From: Methylococcaceae bacterium
GTDB taxonomy: Bacteria > Pseudomonadota > Gammaproteobacteria > Methylococcales > Methylomonadaceae
DNA length: 5,666 bases
Direction of reading: 5' to 3'
Assembly: GCA_003542275.1 (NCBI GenBank)
Contig: DPKY01000287.1
Coordinates: forward strand, 1-5,666
Below the pieces are notes generated by a model, which searched no databases, was not told where the DNA came from, and saw only the letters and a list, made by a program, of their open reading frames with translations. Made by a program: the position numbers and the translations under genes. Shown here one piece after another: positions 5,325 through 5,666 of the stretch (positions are counted from its first letter, which is position 1; each line of letters opens with the position of its first letter).

Positions 5325-5666
5325 ACATGAGCTCACCATCGACATAAAACCACCGTCCTTCTACTTTTTTGAAGCGGCTGATTTCATGCAGCCGCTCTAC
5401 TTTATCATTGTCATCTTGTTGATAAAACGCGTTAAATTCCACCACGCCACTGCTGTCGTTCACACCGCCTTTTTTGGTTTTCACAATGTCTAGTTTTATC
5501 CAGTGGGTGTGGTCTTGTGAAAAATCAATTTGCGGTGGGCGGGTGGTTTTGTGCCATGTTGCCAGCAAATAGGCGTCATTTTTAACCACATACGCACTGT
5601 AGCGCGAGCGCATTAGCGCTTGCGCAGTGCGAGGCGTTGCGATGCCTTGATGAAAAGGTCCACAGC
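5317..5666 (-). CDS. ychJ: YchJ-family (UPF0225) protein, N-terminus outside window
   Basis: The minus-strand frame runs from the window edge to a TAA at 5319-5317. It does not begin at the ATG at 5613: the 17 codons upstream read CGPFHQGIATPRTAQAL, which joins smoothly to MRSRYSAYV and matches the YchJ signature (Cys, then PYH-like, TAxxLMRSRY). The 115 visible residues include LLATWHKTTRP, WIKLDIV, GVVEFNAFYQ and the end motif HEISRFKKVEGRWFYVDGE, which form the NTF2-like body of the family. Only the first few residues with the N-terminal Cys-rich SEC-C motif (CPCGS type) are missing. There is no C-terminal SEC-C motif, unlike E. coli YchJ, which is common among shorter members. The molecular function of the family is not established; SEC-C motifs bind zinc. 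Its promoter is outside the window. Confidence 0.93.
   Translation of the reverse strand, partial: CGPFHQGIATPRTAQALMRSRYSAYVVKNDAYLLATWHKTTRPPQIDFSQDHTHWIKLDIVKTKKGGVNDSSGVVEFNAFYQQDDNDKVERLHEISRFKKVEGRWFYVDGELMST

Noticed and set aside
1..5666. CRISPR arrays, insertion sequences, tRNA or rRNA genes
   Set aside because: I saw no spaced direct repeats, transposase-like frames, terminal inverted repeats of IS type or cloverleaf-like sequence anywhere in the window.

Overview
The window is 5.7 kb of bacterial DNA with tightly packed genes, normal Shine-Dalgarno sites and intrinsic terminators. A YchJ-type protein, a HypC/HypD pair and a YddA/SbmA-type transporter together suggest a proteobacterium, most likely gamma or beta. 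No diagnostic marker such as rRNA or a known DNA-uptake word is visible, so the assignment stays loose. The first kilobase (an unrecognised gene fragment plus an XRE regulator) looks more A+T-rich than the hyp and downstream genes.

Layout: (1) 1-422, the 3' end of an unrecognised gene, followed by a clear intrinsic terminator. (2) 423-647, an intergenic stretch with five homopolymer tracts (T7, T7, T8, G7, A7), an 8-bp inverted repeat, an extended -10 promoter and a small palindrome next to the ribosome binding site. (3) 648-1055, an XRE-family regulator with a C-terminal coiled coil and a His/Cys-containing linker. (4) 1075-2408, hypC and hypD, overlapping by ATGA, which encode the two proteins that assemble the Fe(CN)2CO unit of [NiFe]-hydrogenases. 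(5) 2488-4185, an SbmA/YddA-type membrane protein fused to an ABC domain. (6) 4200-5324, a cytoplasmic GH5 glycoside hydrolase resembling exo-1,3-beta-glucanases. (7) 5317-5666 on the minus strand, a YchJ family gene cut by the window edge and overlapping the glycosidase end by 8 bp.

Genes 3 to 6 all point the same way with gaps of 19, -4, 79 and 14 nt and no obvious terminator between them, so they may form one transcript. HypC and HypD work together. The transporter and the glycosidase are probably co-expressed, but no link between them and hydrogenase maturation can be read from the sequence.

The most striking observation is that the ABC domain of the transporter is intact in length and fold markers but has lost the key ATPase residues: the Walker A Lys and Ser are transposed, the Q-loop Gln is Pro, the signature Gly is Glu, and the Walker B Asp and catalytic Glu are both Gln. 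It looks like a pseudo-ATPase attached to a membrane domain whose relative SbmA runs on the proton gradient. Secondary points are a displaced iron-sulfur Cys in HypD, a possible Cys-based sensor segment in the regulator, and a repeat-rich regulator promoter.
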